A stretch of 7,521 nucleotides of DNA from Cyclobacteriaceae bacterium (GCA_030637245.1 DAOVVI010000069.1:1-7521), one strand, 5' to 3'; shown: positions 1 through 6,904, counted from the first letter of the stretch. A program made the numbers and translations. The notes: generated from the sequence alone by a model not told the origin.

Positions 1-1499
1 CCATCGTGATCAAAGCTGTGAACAACGGTTTTCCCGGATGCATAATTTCCATCGCCAAAATCCCAGTCAAAGAAAATGAAGCTTGAATCTGCATCAACAG
101 AAAACTCTACCGGATCCCCAATGCAAGTACTGTCTTTTTTTATGGTAAGATCAGAACCCGGCTCACCGGATTCAATTTTCAAATTCAGATTTTGGAGGCT
201 TACTCCGGTTGCATAGCCAAACGACTCGATACGACCGTATCCATAAACATATGCAATAAATCCATCGTCACATTCCAATGTATGGTTTCCTTCTTCAATA
301 TCGATTTGTGCATATGAAAAATCAGGGTTGCCGGCAACAGGATTAAGCATACCGGATATATTACTCCCATTTAAAAATGTTTTATCAACTCCGATTGTGG
401 GTACAATTATATTCAGATAATACCGGTCAACGACATGGATTTCCAATGCATTGAATGTGACTTTTTTCAAACGCTGTTCAACAGGGCTCAACATGATAAA
501 GAATGGATCTGCCTCTACACCGTCACAGGATTGACTACGGCTAAACTGTCCGATGGAAATTGGCTTATCCGATTTGATAAATGCCGTACTACTAAGTAAA
601 ATACTCTTGAATTTACCTGCGTTCAATAGATATTTATTGCCGCCGTTTATTTGAAAGGAGGTTGAATCTTCAGCTGCTAAAATTTTTATAATATCTCCAC
701 CAATCCTCGTTTTATATGGAATGGAGATAAACTCTTTTCCCCAGGTATTTACAGGAAACATTTGCTCATAAAGATTGTCCTGAGCGCCATTGCAACCACC
801 AATCCTTGTCCATTCATTACCGCCAAAGATTGCAAAGTTTTTACAATCGCCCAGTTCAGAATTGATAGTCTCAACTTTAGTCCCTGTCAAATCATAATTT
901 GATTGCAATTGATATGTTTGACCTTCATTTAGGGTAATTTGAAATGGAAGATTGGCCAGATTCCCATCAGTTGTCAATACACTTGGAGTTATTTGTAATT
1001 CGGTCTGATCGGATATGGCTACTATTAAAATTTCAGAAAATAATGAAGGACCGCCTCCATTAGATTCCATGTGCGCCATAGCCATGTATTCTTTTCCCAA
1101 AGAAATGGAAGGGAGAATGACAGTCGCATCGGAACTAAAGGACCTTTTGTTTAGCGCATATACGCTAACATTATTTTCTGCAGAAATATGAATACCTTTA
1201 TTGACAATTAATCCACTTCCGCGATTCATCGCATAACTGGTAGGAACTGTTATTTTAGCTGTGATCCCGGGATAGGTAACAAATGGGGTTGACCAATTAT
1301 AGTAAGGCATTTCAACGATTCCTTCTGTTGTATCCGCTGAACTAATAAAAATTTCCAGATCAATTTGAGAAGTTTCATGATTTTCCATAAATCCCAGCCA
1401 AAAGTCTTTACCTTCAGTGCTCACATTTTGGGCGTGAAGTGAAAAATTGAGCGTGGCAATACTAAAAATGAAAATGAGTAAAAAGTAGTTTTTCTTCAT
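1..1499 (-). CDS. Secreted IgGFc-binding-domain and PKD-domain protein (C-terminus outside window)
   Basis: The frame runs from an ATG at 1499 without a stop to the window edge: 499 complete codons, C-terminus missing. Residues 1-23 form a Sec signal peptide (basic MKKN, hydrophobic core, likely cleavage after LHA, before QN). The mature start contains STEGKDFWLGFMEN, typical of Bacteroidota surface proteins carrying the IgGFc-binding N-terminal domain. That beta-rich domain appears to span about residues 110-430, with paired cysteines (C219/C236, C325) and a FAIFGGNEWT segment at 222-231. A PKD domain starts near residue 450, and its hallmark FDWDFGDG is at 477-484. From family knowledge, such proteins often end in further PKD repeats and a type IX secretion sorting or gliding-associated C-terminal domain; that part is not visible here. 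An adhesin or extracellular binding role is inference. It is transcribed divergently from the App1-like gene. The start has no Shine-Dalgarno, only an A/T-rich leader. Confidence 0.9.
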   Translation of the reverse strand, partial: MKKNYFLLIFIFSIATLNFSLHAQNVSTEGKDFWLGFMENHETSQIDLEIFISSADTTEGIVEMPYYNWSTPFVTYPGITAKITVPTSYAMNRGSGLIVNKGIHISAENNVSVYALNKRSFSSDATVILPSISLGKEYMAMAHMESNGGGPSLFSEILIVAISDQTELQITPSVLTTDGNLANLPFQITLNEGQTYQLQSNYDLTGTKVETINSELGDCKNFAIFGGNEWTRIGGCNGAQDNLYEQMFPVNTWGKEFISIPYKTRIGGDIIKILAAEDSTSFQINGGNKYLLNAGKFKSILLSSTAFIKSDKPISIGQFSRSQSCDGVEADPFFIMLSPVEQRLKKVTFNALEIHVVDRYYLNIIVPTIGVDKTFLNGSNISGMLNPVAGNPDFSYAQIDIEEGNHTLECDDGFIAYVYGYGRIESFGYATGVSLQNLNLKIESGEPGSDLTIKKDSTCIGDPVEFSVDADSSFIFFDWDFGDGNYASGKTVVHSFDHD

Positions 1500-1706
1500 T
1501 TAAAAAATTTAAAACCGTATAACGGTACGGATATTTAGATAAAAAATCAACTCAAAGGTTTAATTGAATTCTGTTAAAATTTTGAAATAATTATAAATCT
1601 TCATTTTTAACCTTTCACTTCAATAGAAATCTTATCTAATTTTAGATTAACGATCATTTTAAGCCATATATTTCCCATTCATTGATCATTTTCCTAATTT
1701 CAATTT
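1500..1706. other. Divergent intergenic region with promoters for both flanking units
   Basis: These 207 bases separate a minus-strand ATG (1499) from a plus-strand GTG (1707), so both promoters must lie here unless one is internal. No perfect TAnnTTTG element is present. Near matches on the plus strand are TAATTTTA (1637-1644, with TTTC 20 bases upstream) and TATATTTC (about 1677-1684). ATCTAA/TTAGAT (1634-1639 and 1642-1647) is an inverted repeat with a two-base spacer. GATCATTTT occurs twice, at 1652-1660 and 1684-1692. No reading frame in this stretch looks real. Confidence 0.4.
1514..1530. repeat. Overlapping CCGT/ACGG inverted repeats in the leader of the secreted-protein gene
   Basis: ACCGT (1514-1518) and ACGGT (1522-1526) form a perfect inverted repeat around ATA. 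CCGTA (1515-1519) can alternatively pair with TACGG (1526-1530). These three half-sites are an unusually GC-rich patch 15-31 bases upstream of the minus-strand ATG at 1499. The position suits an operator or a small leader hairpin; either role is inference. Confidence 0.35.
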
Positions 1707-2615
1707 GTGGAATCAAAAATAGTTGGATACCGGGGCATTGCAAACAGTGACCGTGTCATTATTTCCGGCCATGCTTTTGAAAAACACAAGGTTCGTGATG
1801 TGCATCCCCACCACGGAAGGCGCAGAAACCTAAAACAAACGATTCGACGCTTCAGAGCCAAGCCTTTAAAAATGACCGCGATAGATGTCACAATCAATGG
1901 AACTACAAAGCGGGTACGAACCAATAAAAAAGGTTTTTTTACCTGTGAAGTTATCCATGGTCTTAAGGAATCCGGTTGGTATCCGTATGAACTTTACTGG
2001 AAAAGAAATGATAAGCGTTTTGCAAGCGAATTCTACCTTTCTGATCATCATGAGACAGGCGTGATTTCTGATATTGACGATACCTTGTTGGTTTCACATA
2101 GCACACGATTGATCAGGAAAATTGTCTTACAACTTTTCCGAAATGCCTATACCAGGAAAACTATTCCATTTGTCAAAAACTGGCATGCGTATATCAAAGA
2201 TATGAATGACACATCTGCTCCAAGGGATTTTTTCTATGTTTCAAACAGTGAGTGGAATTTATATGATTTTCTTGTTGATTTTTTCAGTATCAATGAATTG
2301 CAAAAGGGTGTTTTCTTTTTACAAAATTTGAAGAAAGGGCTGAGAGATTTGATCTCTTCGGGGAAAGTACACCACAACCATAAGCAAAAAAGCATCGAAT
2401 TTCTATTGCGTTTCTATCCTGAAAAAAAATTCATACTTGTCGGCGACAACGGACAAAAGGACATGGAGATTTACTATGAAATAGTCTCAAAATTTCATGA
2501 TCGTATTAAAGGCGTAATGATTCGAAAATTGGCTTACATTAAGAATGAAAAATTGATTCAAAGTTTTAAAGAGAAAATAAATCATTTTGACGTCCCGTTT
2601 TTAACCTTTCATTGA
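1707..2615 (+). CDS. App1-like phosphatidate phosphatase (DUF2183, HAD superfamily)
   Basis: The 302-residue protein carries the HAD motif I signature SDIDDTL at 121-127, with D122 as probable nucleophile and D124 as general acid/base. FYVSNSEWNLYDFL at 176-189 is the family's motif II region, and GDNGQKD at 246-252 supplies the acidic Mg2+-binding motif IV. K226 or K228 is a candidate motif III lysine. Residues 57-82 (IDVTING, then a KKGFF turn) look like the small beta domain that often precedes the catalytic domain. Yeast App1 is an Mg2+-dependent phosphatidate phosphatase; the bacterial substrate is not settled, so lipid phosphatase is inference. No signal peptide or membrane segment is visible, so it is probably cytoplasmic. 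The start is GTG: an in-frame TAA at 1695-1697 leaves no ATG upstream, and the next ATG (1872) would remove the N-terminal beta domain. Its stop nearly touches the next gene. Confidence 0.85.
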   Translation: MESKIVGYRGIANSDRVIISGHAFEKHKVRDVHPHHGRRRNLKQTIRRFRAKPLKMTAIDVTINGTTKRVRTNKKGFFTCEVIHGLKESGWYPYELYWKRNDKRFASEFYLSDHHETGVISDIDDTLLVSHSTRLIRKIVLQLFRNAYTRKTIPFVKNWHAYIKDMNDTSAPRDFFYVSNSEWNLYDFLVDFFSINELQKGVFFLQNLKKGLRDLISSGKVHHNHKQKSIEFLLRFYPEKKFILVGDNGQKDMEIYYEIVSKFHDRIKGVMIRKLAYIKNEKLIQSFKEKINHFDVPFLTFH

Positions 2616-2623
2616 AGTCGAAA

Positions 2624-3190
2624 ATGGAATTTAATTTTCAGCTTCCTCCTCCATTTTTATTTAACGGCCTTAAACATCACCGGCAAATAATTCTTGAATT
2701 CATTGAAATATCTAAAGAGAAAAAATTTTCTATAGATGAATTGAATATCGCTATGAAAAAGGTGGGTAATTCCATGATAGACCTTTACTATGGAGATATG
2801 GATCCACAGGAAATCACGGATGATATTGCGGATCTTTTGAAATCAAATAGCAACTTTTATAAAGATGATTATTATAAATATGTTTTAGCGGTTCCAAAAA
2901 AGTACAGGAAATTGAAGATAAGAGATGGATCGGAATGGACATTACTTCTTGGAAAAGAAGCAGATACGTATCTGCATATTCATCCGGCCCGTGGGTCAAA
3001 ATTTACCAAAAGAGTGAAAGCAATTTCAATTAAAACGGCAATTATGCTAAAGGTATTTTTTAACAATGAATTACAAAATGGAGATTTGGTTTCCATGGTT
3101 AATAATGTGAGATTGGAATATCTTCATGAATCACCTATTAAAAATGAAATTGATACAATACGCTTGAAACGGGTATTGGATTTACTTTGA
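2624..3190 (+). CDS. Uncharacterised protein coupled to the App1-like phosphatase
   Basis: I do not recognise this family. From the ATG at 2624 the protein has 188 residues, no signal peptide and no membrane segment. An alternative TTG at 2612 overlaps the phosphatase stop (TGA 2613-2615) and adds four residues; I prefer the ATG, 8 bases past that stop. Visible blocks are LPPPFLF near the N-terminus (7-13), a helical, charged middle (about 17-80), then DGSEWTLLLG (101-110) and YLHIHPAR (116-123), followed by a basic segment (SKFTKRVKA). The tight HxHP block could be a metal or phosphate site, but that is a guess. The abutting arrangement implies co-transcription and probably translational coupling with the phosphatase, so a shared substrate or complex is the best working idea. 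Base composition matches its neighbours. Confidence 0.75.
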   Translation: MEFNFQLPPPFLFNGLKHHRQIILEFIEISKEKKFSIDELNIAMKKVGNSMIDLYYGDMDPQEITDDIADLLKSNSNFYKDDYYKYVLAVPKKYRKLKIRDGSEWTLLLGKEADTYLHIHPARGSKFTKRVKAISIKTAIMLKVFFNNELQNGDLVSMVNNVRLEYLHESPIKNEIDTIRLKRVLDLL

Positions 3191-3205
3191 AAAGAATAGA
3201 ATTAC

Positions 3206-3249
3206 ACTTCAACCTTAAGTTTAATGGATACTATTAGTGAAGTTTTTTT
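3206..3249 (+). terminator. Possible intrinsic terminator of the App1 unit
   Basis: ACTTCA (3206-3211) pairs with TGAAGT (3238-3243), followed directly by seven T residues (3243-3249). The loop contains a smaller fold around CCTTAA and TTAA. It begins 16 bases after the plus-strand stop at 3190. The closing stem is short and AT-rich, so the call is tentative. Confidence 0.4.
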
Positions 3250-3259
3250 GTCAGTATTT

Positions 3260-3294
3260 TACTACCAGCACCCAGAACCTAGCACCCAGCATTT
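3260..3294. repeat. Degenerate heptamer tandem repeat (AGCACCC)
   Basis: Four consecutive 7-base units are visible: AGCACCC, AGAACCT, AGCACCC and AGCATTT (3267-3294), with a weaker preceding unit TACTACC (3260-3266). It lies in the gap between two convergent genes. It resembles short heptameric intergenic repeats that I recall from environmental Bacteroidota genomes, but copies elsewhere in this genome cannot be seen from here. Confidence 0.6.
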
Positions 3295-3300
3295 ACGCAC

Positions 3301-3321
3301 AGCAACATGCTTATGTTTGCT
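3301..3321. terminator. Hairpin between convergent genes
   Basis: AGCAACAT (3301-3308) pairs with ATGTTTGCT (3313-3321) with one bulged base and a GCTT loop. It sits just past the stop of the minus-strand transpeptidase gene (3331). Neither strand has a clear T tract after the stem, so it may only be a transcript-end hairpin rather than an intrinsic terminator. Confidence 0.25.
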
Positions 3322-3330
3322 AAACAACAT

Positions 3331-5112
3331 TCAATTCAAACTGGCGTCTTTTTGAATTATCTGATAATATTCTTTCATGAGTTTTTCCCAGTCATTATTT
3401 TGAAGACCTGCTAGAATTTTTTGGTCTCTATCATAAACATCCTTTATAAAAAAAGCATCTTTATTTTCCAGGAATCCACTTGTCCAGTAGAGAAGTAACA
3501 CATCAAGCGGTTTTTTTAAGTTGACAATCTTTTCTTTCTTTTGATCAAGAATTTCCTGTATTTTCTCTTTATTCCATTTTTCATCGTTGAGCAGTACTTC
3601 TGCCAAATCAAGAGGATTCTGCACTCTTATACATCCATGACTGAAGGCTCTTTCTTCCTTGACGAACAAATATTTGGATGGAGTATCATGGAGATATACG
3701 GAATATTTGTTTGGAAATATAAACTTGACTTGTCCCAGTGCATTTCCAGGCCCTGGTTCTTGCCTGAGGGTATAAGCGAAATTTGATTGTGAAACCTGAG
3801 ACCAGTCAACGCTGCTTTGCGGAATTGCTTTTCCAGCGCGCGTTAATAGGGTTATGTTTCGGGTAGAAAGATAGTTTGGATCTTTCTTGAGTTTTGGAAG
3901 TATTTCTTTAGAAGCAATGGAGTAGGGGACTGTCCAGGTTGGATTAAACACCAAATATATTATTTTTGATTTGAAAATGGGCGTTTGATGGTAATAAGAG
4001 CCTGTCATTACCTTAGTCTCATGGACCCTCACACTGTCCTGAAAATAGAATAATTTAAAATTCGCAATATTCACTAAAACCATATCATCGCCAAGATCAT
4101 TTAATATCCAGCGGGCTCTTTCCATATTTATTTTGATAAGGTCAATTTTTTGGTCAATAGGCCTATTTAGGGCTTCTATCGTATTCTTGCCAATAACCCC
4201 ATCAGGATTTAAGCCATGACGATTTTGAAATTTTTTAATCGCATTGACCATATCTTCGTTATATAATGAATCCATAATGCTTTCTTCAAATTCTATGTCA
4301 CCGGTCACAAAGAGTCTCTTTCTTATGGATGACAATTCATTACTGAATTCATTAGGTTTGATTACGTTACTCACATTTACTTTTTCCCAGCCTCCATTGT
4401 CTTTGATCATTTGATACCTGATCATTTCATTTACAAATTGTGGATAGGGAGCATATTGAGGTCTGAATTTATAAACAGTTTCCATGACAGCATTTTTATC
4501 ACATGCATCGAGAAAAAGTTTTGTGGGGCTTTCAGGAATTGCCCTGCTGGAAAAATTCCAGTTTATGTCAAGTGTATTCGGATTAATTTTACCTTTTATC
4601 AAATGGTATGAATAAAGTAATAAACCATCTGTTAGCAGGATATCAAGAAGGGCGATTTCATGATAATCCAAAAACGTATTATTTAAGATATCTTCTCTAA
4701 GCGATTGTATTTTTTCAAAATGATAGTCCACTGGATTTAATCCATCCGTCCATGACATTTTAAGACATTCTAAAGCATCTAATCTATTTTTTTCATTGTG
4801 CCAGTTAAGGATGAATCCATTCTTGTTGTACATTTCCGGCAACACGTTTTTAGAAAAAATGTATTCTCCATTTATTTGATATAGTTCGTTTTCATTAACT
4901 GAGTCAATGATTGCTTTCACATATACTTTTATACTGTCAACAGAAAAATTCGTAAAAATGTCTTCAGGTTCTTCTTCGAGCTCAACGAGTTTTTCTTCCA
5001 CTACAGGCTGTAATTTGTCACTAGTATTATAGCTGTAGGGGATTGTTTTTTGAGCACAATAAGATAGTAATAATGGAATTAGGAGAACCAATAATTTATT
5101 TAAGAATTTCAT
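3331..5112 (-). CDS. L,D-transpeptidase, YcbB/LdtD-like, putative lipoprotein
   Basis: The 593-residue protein matches E. coli YcbB/LdtD in length and domain order. Residues 1-19 resemble a lipoprotein signal: MKFLNKLLVL, a hydrophobic run, then LSYC with C19 as lipidation site; Tyr at -1 is unusual, so lipidation is uncertain. A scaffold-like helical region spans about 85-235. A peptidoglycan-binding-1 motif follows at about 258-316 (AIKKFQNRHGLNPDGVIG). The YkuD catalytic domain covers about 343-510, with H475 in HDTP and the active site SHGCIRV at 491-497; C494 is the nucleophile and the H475-to-S491 spacing fits the family. Such enzymes form 3-3 (mDAP-mDAP) crosslinks in periplasmic peptidoglycan, which is family knowledge. 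The start ATG is followed by a good signal sequence, and no Shine-Dalgarno is present. The gene follows the smaller transpeptidase after an 86-base gap without a clear promoter, so co-transcription is likely. Confidence 0.9.
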   Translation of the reverse strand: MKFLNKLLVLLIPLLLSYCAQKTIPYSYNTSDKLQPVVEEKLVELEEEPEDIFTNFSVDSIKVYVKAIIDSVNENELYQINGEYIFSKNVLPEMYNKNGFILNWHNEKNRLDALECLKMSWTDGLNPVDYHFEKIQSLREDILNNTFLDYHEIALLDILLTDGLLLYSYHLIKGKINPNTLDINWNFSSRAIPESPTKLFLDACDKNAVMETVYKFRPQYAPYPQFVNEMIRYQMIKDNGGWEKVNVSNVIKPNEFSNELSSIRKRLFVTGDIEFEESIMDSLYNEDMVNAIKKFQNRHGLNPDGVIGKNTIEALNRPIDQKIDLIKINMERARWILNDLGDDMVLVNIANFKLFYFQDSVRVHETKVMTGSYYHQTPIFKSKIIYLVFNPTWTVPYSIASKEILPKLKKDPNYLSTRNITLLTRAGKAIPQSSVDWSQVSQSNFAYTLRQEPGPGNALGQVKFIFPNKYSVYLHDTPSKYLFVKEERAFSHGCIRVQNPLDLAEVLLNDEKWNKEKIQEILDQKKEKIVNLKKPLDVLLLYWTSGFLENKDAFFIKDVYDRDQKILAGLQNNDWEKLMKEYYQIIQKDASLN

Positions 5113-5198
5113 GGATTGGTATGTTTAATAATCTAGGTTGTAATTATTTAGTGTACTTGAATCACTGATTAGTCATTCAAAAAACCGGTTGCCTGAAT

Positions 5199-5894
5199 TT
5201 ATAAATATTCCGATTTCGAAAAATACTCTTTTTGATTCGAATATATAAAGATCAGGGATTTATTTTTAATTAAATCAATAACCTTATTATAGTTTTCTGA
5301 AGGGAGGGTAGGGCAGCCAAAACTTCGTCCAAGACGTCCAACTTTATTAATAAATTGATTACTTACATAATCTGCACTATGAATTACGATATATCTTTTT
5401 CGTGCATTGTCATTGATGTCTTTTTCCAGGCCATCTAATTTTAGCGATAAACCATGCTTACCGGTGTAGGTCTCCGCTGTAAGGAAGAATCCAAGGCTGC
5501 TCTTTTTTGAATTGATGACATTTGAAAATGATTCGGGAATATCCCAACCGGAATTTTTGCCATGCGCTACCAGGCTTTCATGAATAATTTTTTGTTTTTT
5601 AAGATCGATAATAAATAGTCTCTTTTCGGTAGATGATTTATTAAAATCAATAATTGTAAGAATATTTTTCTTTTTTATGGCGTCTTCTGAGAATAGATGC
5701 CAATAGCCCTGGCAGGCATAAGAAAATGTTTCAAAGCTCAAATTCTGGTTGTCAAGGGACTGATAAATACAATGTGCAAGGCTGTCATAAGACGAGAAAT
5801 GCATACTGTCCAAACTCAGGGAAGAAGCCTGGTTTTTATTCGCAATTGATGAAAACAAAATCAAGATGAAAAAAGCCTTTTTTACAATTTCCAT
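5199..5894 (-). CDS. L,D-transpeptidase catalytic domain protein (YkuD_2 family), exported
   Basis: From the ATG at 5894 the protein has 231 residues and begins MEIVKKAFFILILFSS, a Sec signal peptide with likely cleavage near ANKNQA. An in-frame TTG at 5924 would add ten polar residues before the signal, so I chose the ATG. The second half carries the YkuD_2 (murein L,D-transpeptidase) pattern: VAHGKNSGWD (109-118), SSLGFF, TYTGKHGLSLKLDGLE (142-157), YIVIHSADYVS (168-178, candidate catalytic H172), and GRLGRSFGCPTLP (186-198) with nucleophile C194. The active site reads SFGCP rather than SHGC, which is normal for this family. The mature protein should act on peptidoglycan peptides in the periplasm; the exact reaction (crosslinking, D-amino-acid exchange or anchoring) is not determined. 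It is the first gene of a probable two-gene unit with the YcbB-like enzyme, and a near-consensus promoter lies upstream. Confidence 0.88.
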   Translation of the reverse strand: MEIVKKAFFILILFSSIANKNQASSLSLDSMHFSSYDSLAHCIYQSLDNQNLSFETFSYACQGYWHLFSEDAIKKKNILTIIDFNKSSTEKRLFIIDLKKQKIIHESLVAHGKNSGWDIPESFSNVINSKKSSLGFFLTAETYTGKHGLSLKLDGLEKDINDNARKRYIVIHSADYVSNQFINKVGRLGRSFGCPTLPSENYNKVIDLIKNKSLIFIYSNQKEYFSKSEYL

Positions 5895-5945
5895 AAAATT
5901 CTCAGTTTGATGATTTTCTTTCAAGGCAGGTTGGCTGTTTCGTTT

Positions 5946-5981
5946 AGAGATGCAAATATATAGAAAAAGTATTATGTGAAA
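5946..5981 (-). promoter_or_regulatory. Bacteroidota-type promoter for the transpeptidase unit
   Basis: Read on the minus strand, TATATTTG (plus-strand 5953-5960) is a perfect match to the -7 element TAnnTTTG. TTTC (plus-strand GAAA at 5978-5981) lies 17 bases upstream and is one base from the -33 TTTG. Transcription would start near 5946, giving a leader of about 50 bases before the ATG at 5894. Confidence 0.6.
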
Positions 5982-6088
5982 TAATCATCTTTTAATAAAA
6001 TCCTACATGAATAGTGTTTTAGAATTTGACCTAAATTGAGCGATTCAAAGAAGTGATAAGCACTAATGTTTTGAGTTAAAAAGACTTA

Positions 6089-6118
6089 CAAAAATACTCG
6101 AAAGACCCTATGGGTATT
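6089..6118 (-). terminator. Possible intrinsic terminator downstream of the membrane-protein gene
   Basis: On the minus strand AATACCC (6118-6112) pairs with GAGTATT (6099-6093) through one G-T wobble, and five T residues follow the stem region before a G. An alternative smaller hairpin ACCC-TAT-GGGT lies inside. It is about 100 bases past the stop at 6218 and faces the right way for that gene. Confidence 0.35.
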
Positions 6119-6159
6119 CCTGCGTTTTTTGTAAACTTTTTATTCTCAATCTCTTAGCA

Positions 6160-6176
6160 CCTGCCTCGCCGGCAGG
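6160..6176. repeat. GC-rich palindromic element
   Basis: CCTGCC (6160-6165) and GGCAGG (6171-6176) form a perfect 6-bp stem around TCGCC. A run of G/C continues to 6181, in sharp contrast to the AT-rich surroundings. Similar CCTGCC/GGCAGG palindromes recur between genes in many Bacteroidota genomes, from general recollection, so a REP-like dispersed element is the likely reading. It lies 3' of the gene ending at 6218 but has no T tract. Confidence 0.5.
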
Positions 6177-6217
6177 CGGGCTTCTCATCTCCCCTGAATC
6201 ACCCAGTTTAGGTATGA

Positions 6218-6904
6218 CTAAAATGGTTCAGTTTTGATTTCTATAATTTTACTTTTAACAATTAATTTACTCCTACCATCATTTATCCCATTCTTCCATT
6301 GTTTATTATTTAAGAATCCATTTCCAAACAAATTTATATATCTGGAATATTGAAAATCAAGCCAGAAATAAGTGCCGGACTTAAATCCGGAAGAATTTTC
6401 ATAAATTAATCTTGTTCTGATCTGAATTATTTTTAGCTCTTTGATCAATTGTTTATAGTCTGCAAGTGATATTTCTTTCCTGGTCAATATCCGGATGGAA
6501 GTCCTTATTTTATCACCTGGTCTTATATTTTGAAGTTGAGAATTCCTCTGAAAATATTTATAATTTTCAAGTCTAGGCAGATCAGTGGCAAGTCTCAATG
6601 GTATTTTGCTCAATAATCTCACTCTGAATTTTGGGAGGAATTCAGCATAAATATCCTGAATTCTCACATTGTACGCCCAATAGTTTGAATCGTTGCATAA
6701 ATCACCTGTAAAAATAAGGCCACCCCATTTAAACTTGTTGCCGGTCACATCGCCCTTTGTTGGGACAATCTGAATATTTTTAAAATAGAGCTTTGGTGTG
6801 AAGAAGTTTTTTTTAATCAGATATACAATTAAGACGCCTGCAAAAGCGCCACCAAAAAATGCGCCAGCTGCAACTAAAAAAAAGTTACCTAAAAAATCAT
6901 TCAT
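6218..6904 (-). CDS. Uncharacterised single-pass membrane protein
   Basis: I do not recognise this 228-residue protein. Residues 5-30 form one hydrophobic segment rich in Gly and Ala (VAAGAFFGGAFAG), followed by basic KK, which suggests an N-terminal anchor with a cytoplasmic remainder by the positive-inside rule. The remainder (about 38-228) is beta-strand-like with many basic and aromatic residues and alternates hydrophobic and polar positions (GGLIFTGDLCND, AYNVRIQDIYAEF). This suggests a beta-sandwich, but no catalytic motif is visible. The ATG at 6904 sits directly before the membrane segment. A weak promoter-like TACTTTCG (plus-strand 6925-6932, one mismatch from the -7 consensus) lies just upstream. 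It appears to be a single-gene unit, separated from both neighbours by more than 120 bases. Confidence 0.7.
   Translation of the reverse strand: MNDFLGNFFLVAAGAFFGGAFAGVLIVYLIKKNFFTPKLYFKNIQIVPTKGDVTGNKFKWGGLIFTGDLCNDSNYWAYNVRIQDIYAEFLPKFRVRLLSKIPLRLATDLPRLENYKYFQRNSQLQNIRPGDKIRTSIRILTRKEISLADYKQLIKELKIIQIRTRLIYENSSGFKSGTYFWLDFQYSRYINLFGNGFLNNKQWKNGINDGRSKLIVKSKIIEIKTEPF

Larger units (their letters stand above)
5982..6217. other. Intergenic stretch between the transpeptidase promoter and the membrane-protein gene
   Basis: This is the rest of the 5925-6217 gap. Apart from the possible terminator (6089-6118) and the GC-rich palindrome (6160-6176) listed separately, I see no credible reading frame, tRNA or other structured RNA. 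The part from 5982 to about 6088 is AT-rich and featureless. Confidence 0.5.

Noticed and set aside
1700..2051. Minus-strand frames within the App1-like gene
   Set aside because: The plus strand carries clear HAD motifs downstream and a continuous frame; the antisense frames have no start context or domain.
3541..4611. Plus-strand frames opposite the YcbB-like gene
   Set aside because: They overlap well-supported catalytic and domain sequence on the minus strand.
5183..5190. AACCGGTT palindrome between the transpeptidase genes as an operator or terminator
   Set aside because: A perfect 8-base palindrome with no loop, T tract or flanking repeat is too little evidence.
6011..6021. An 11-base match (ATAGTGTTTTA) to the palindrome arm at 7423-7433
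   Set aside because: Short and AT-rich with no inverted partner nearby; expected by chance at this composition.
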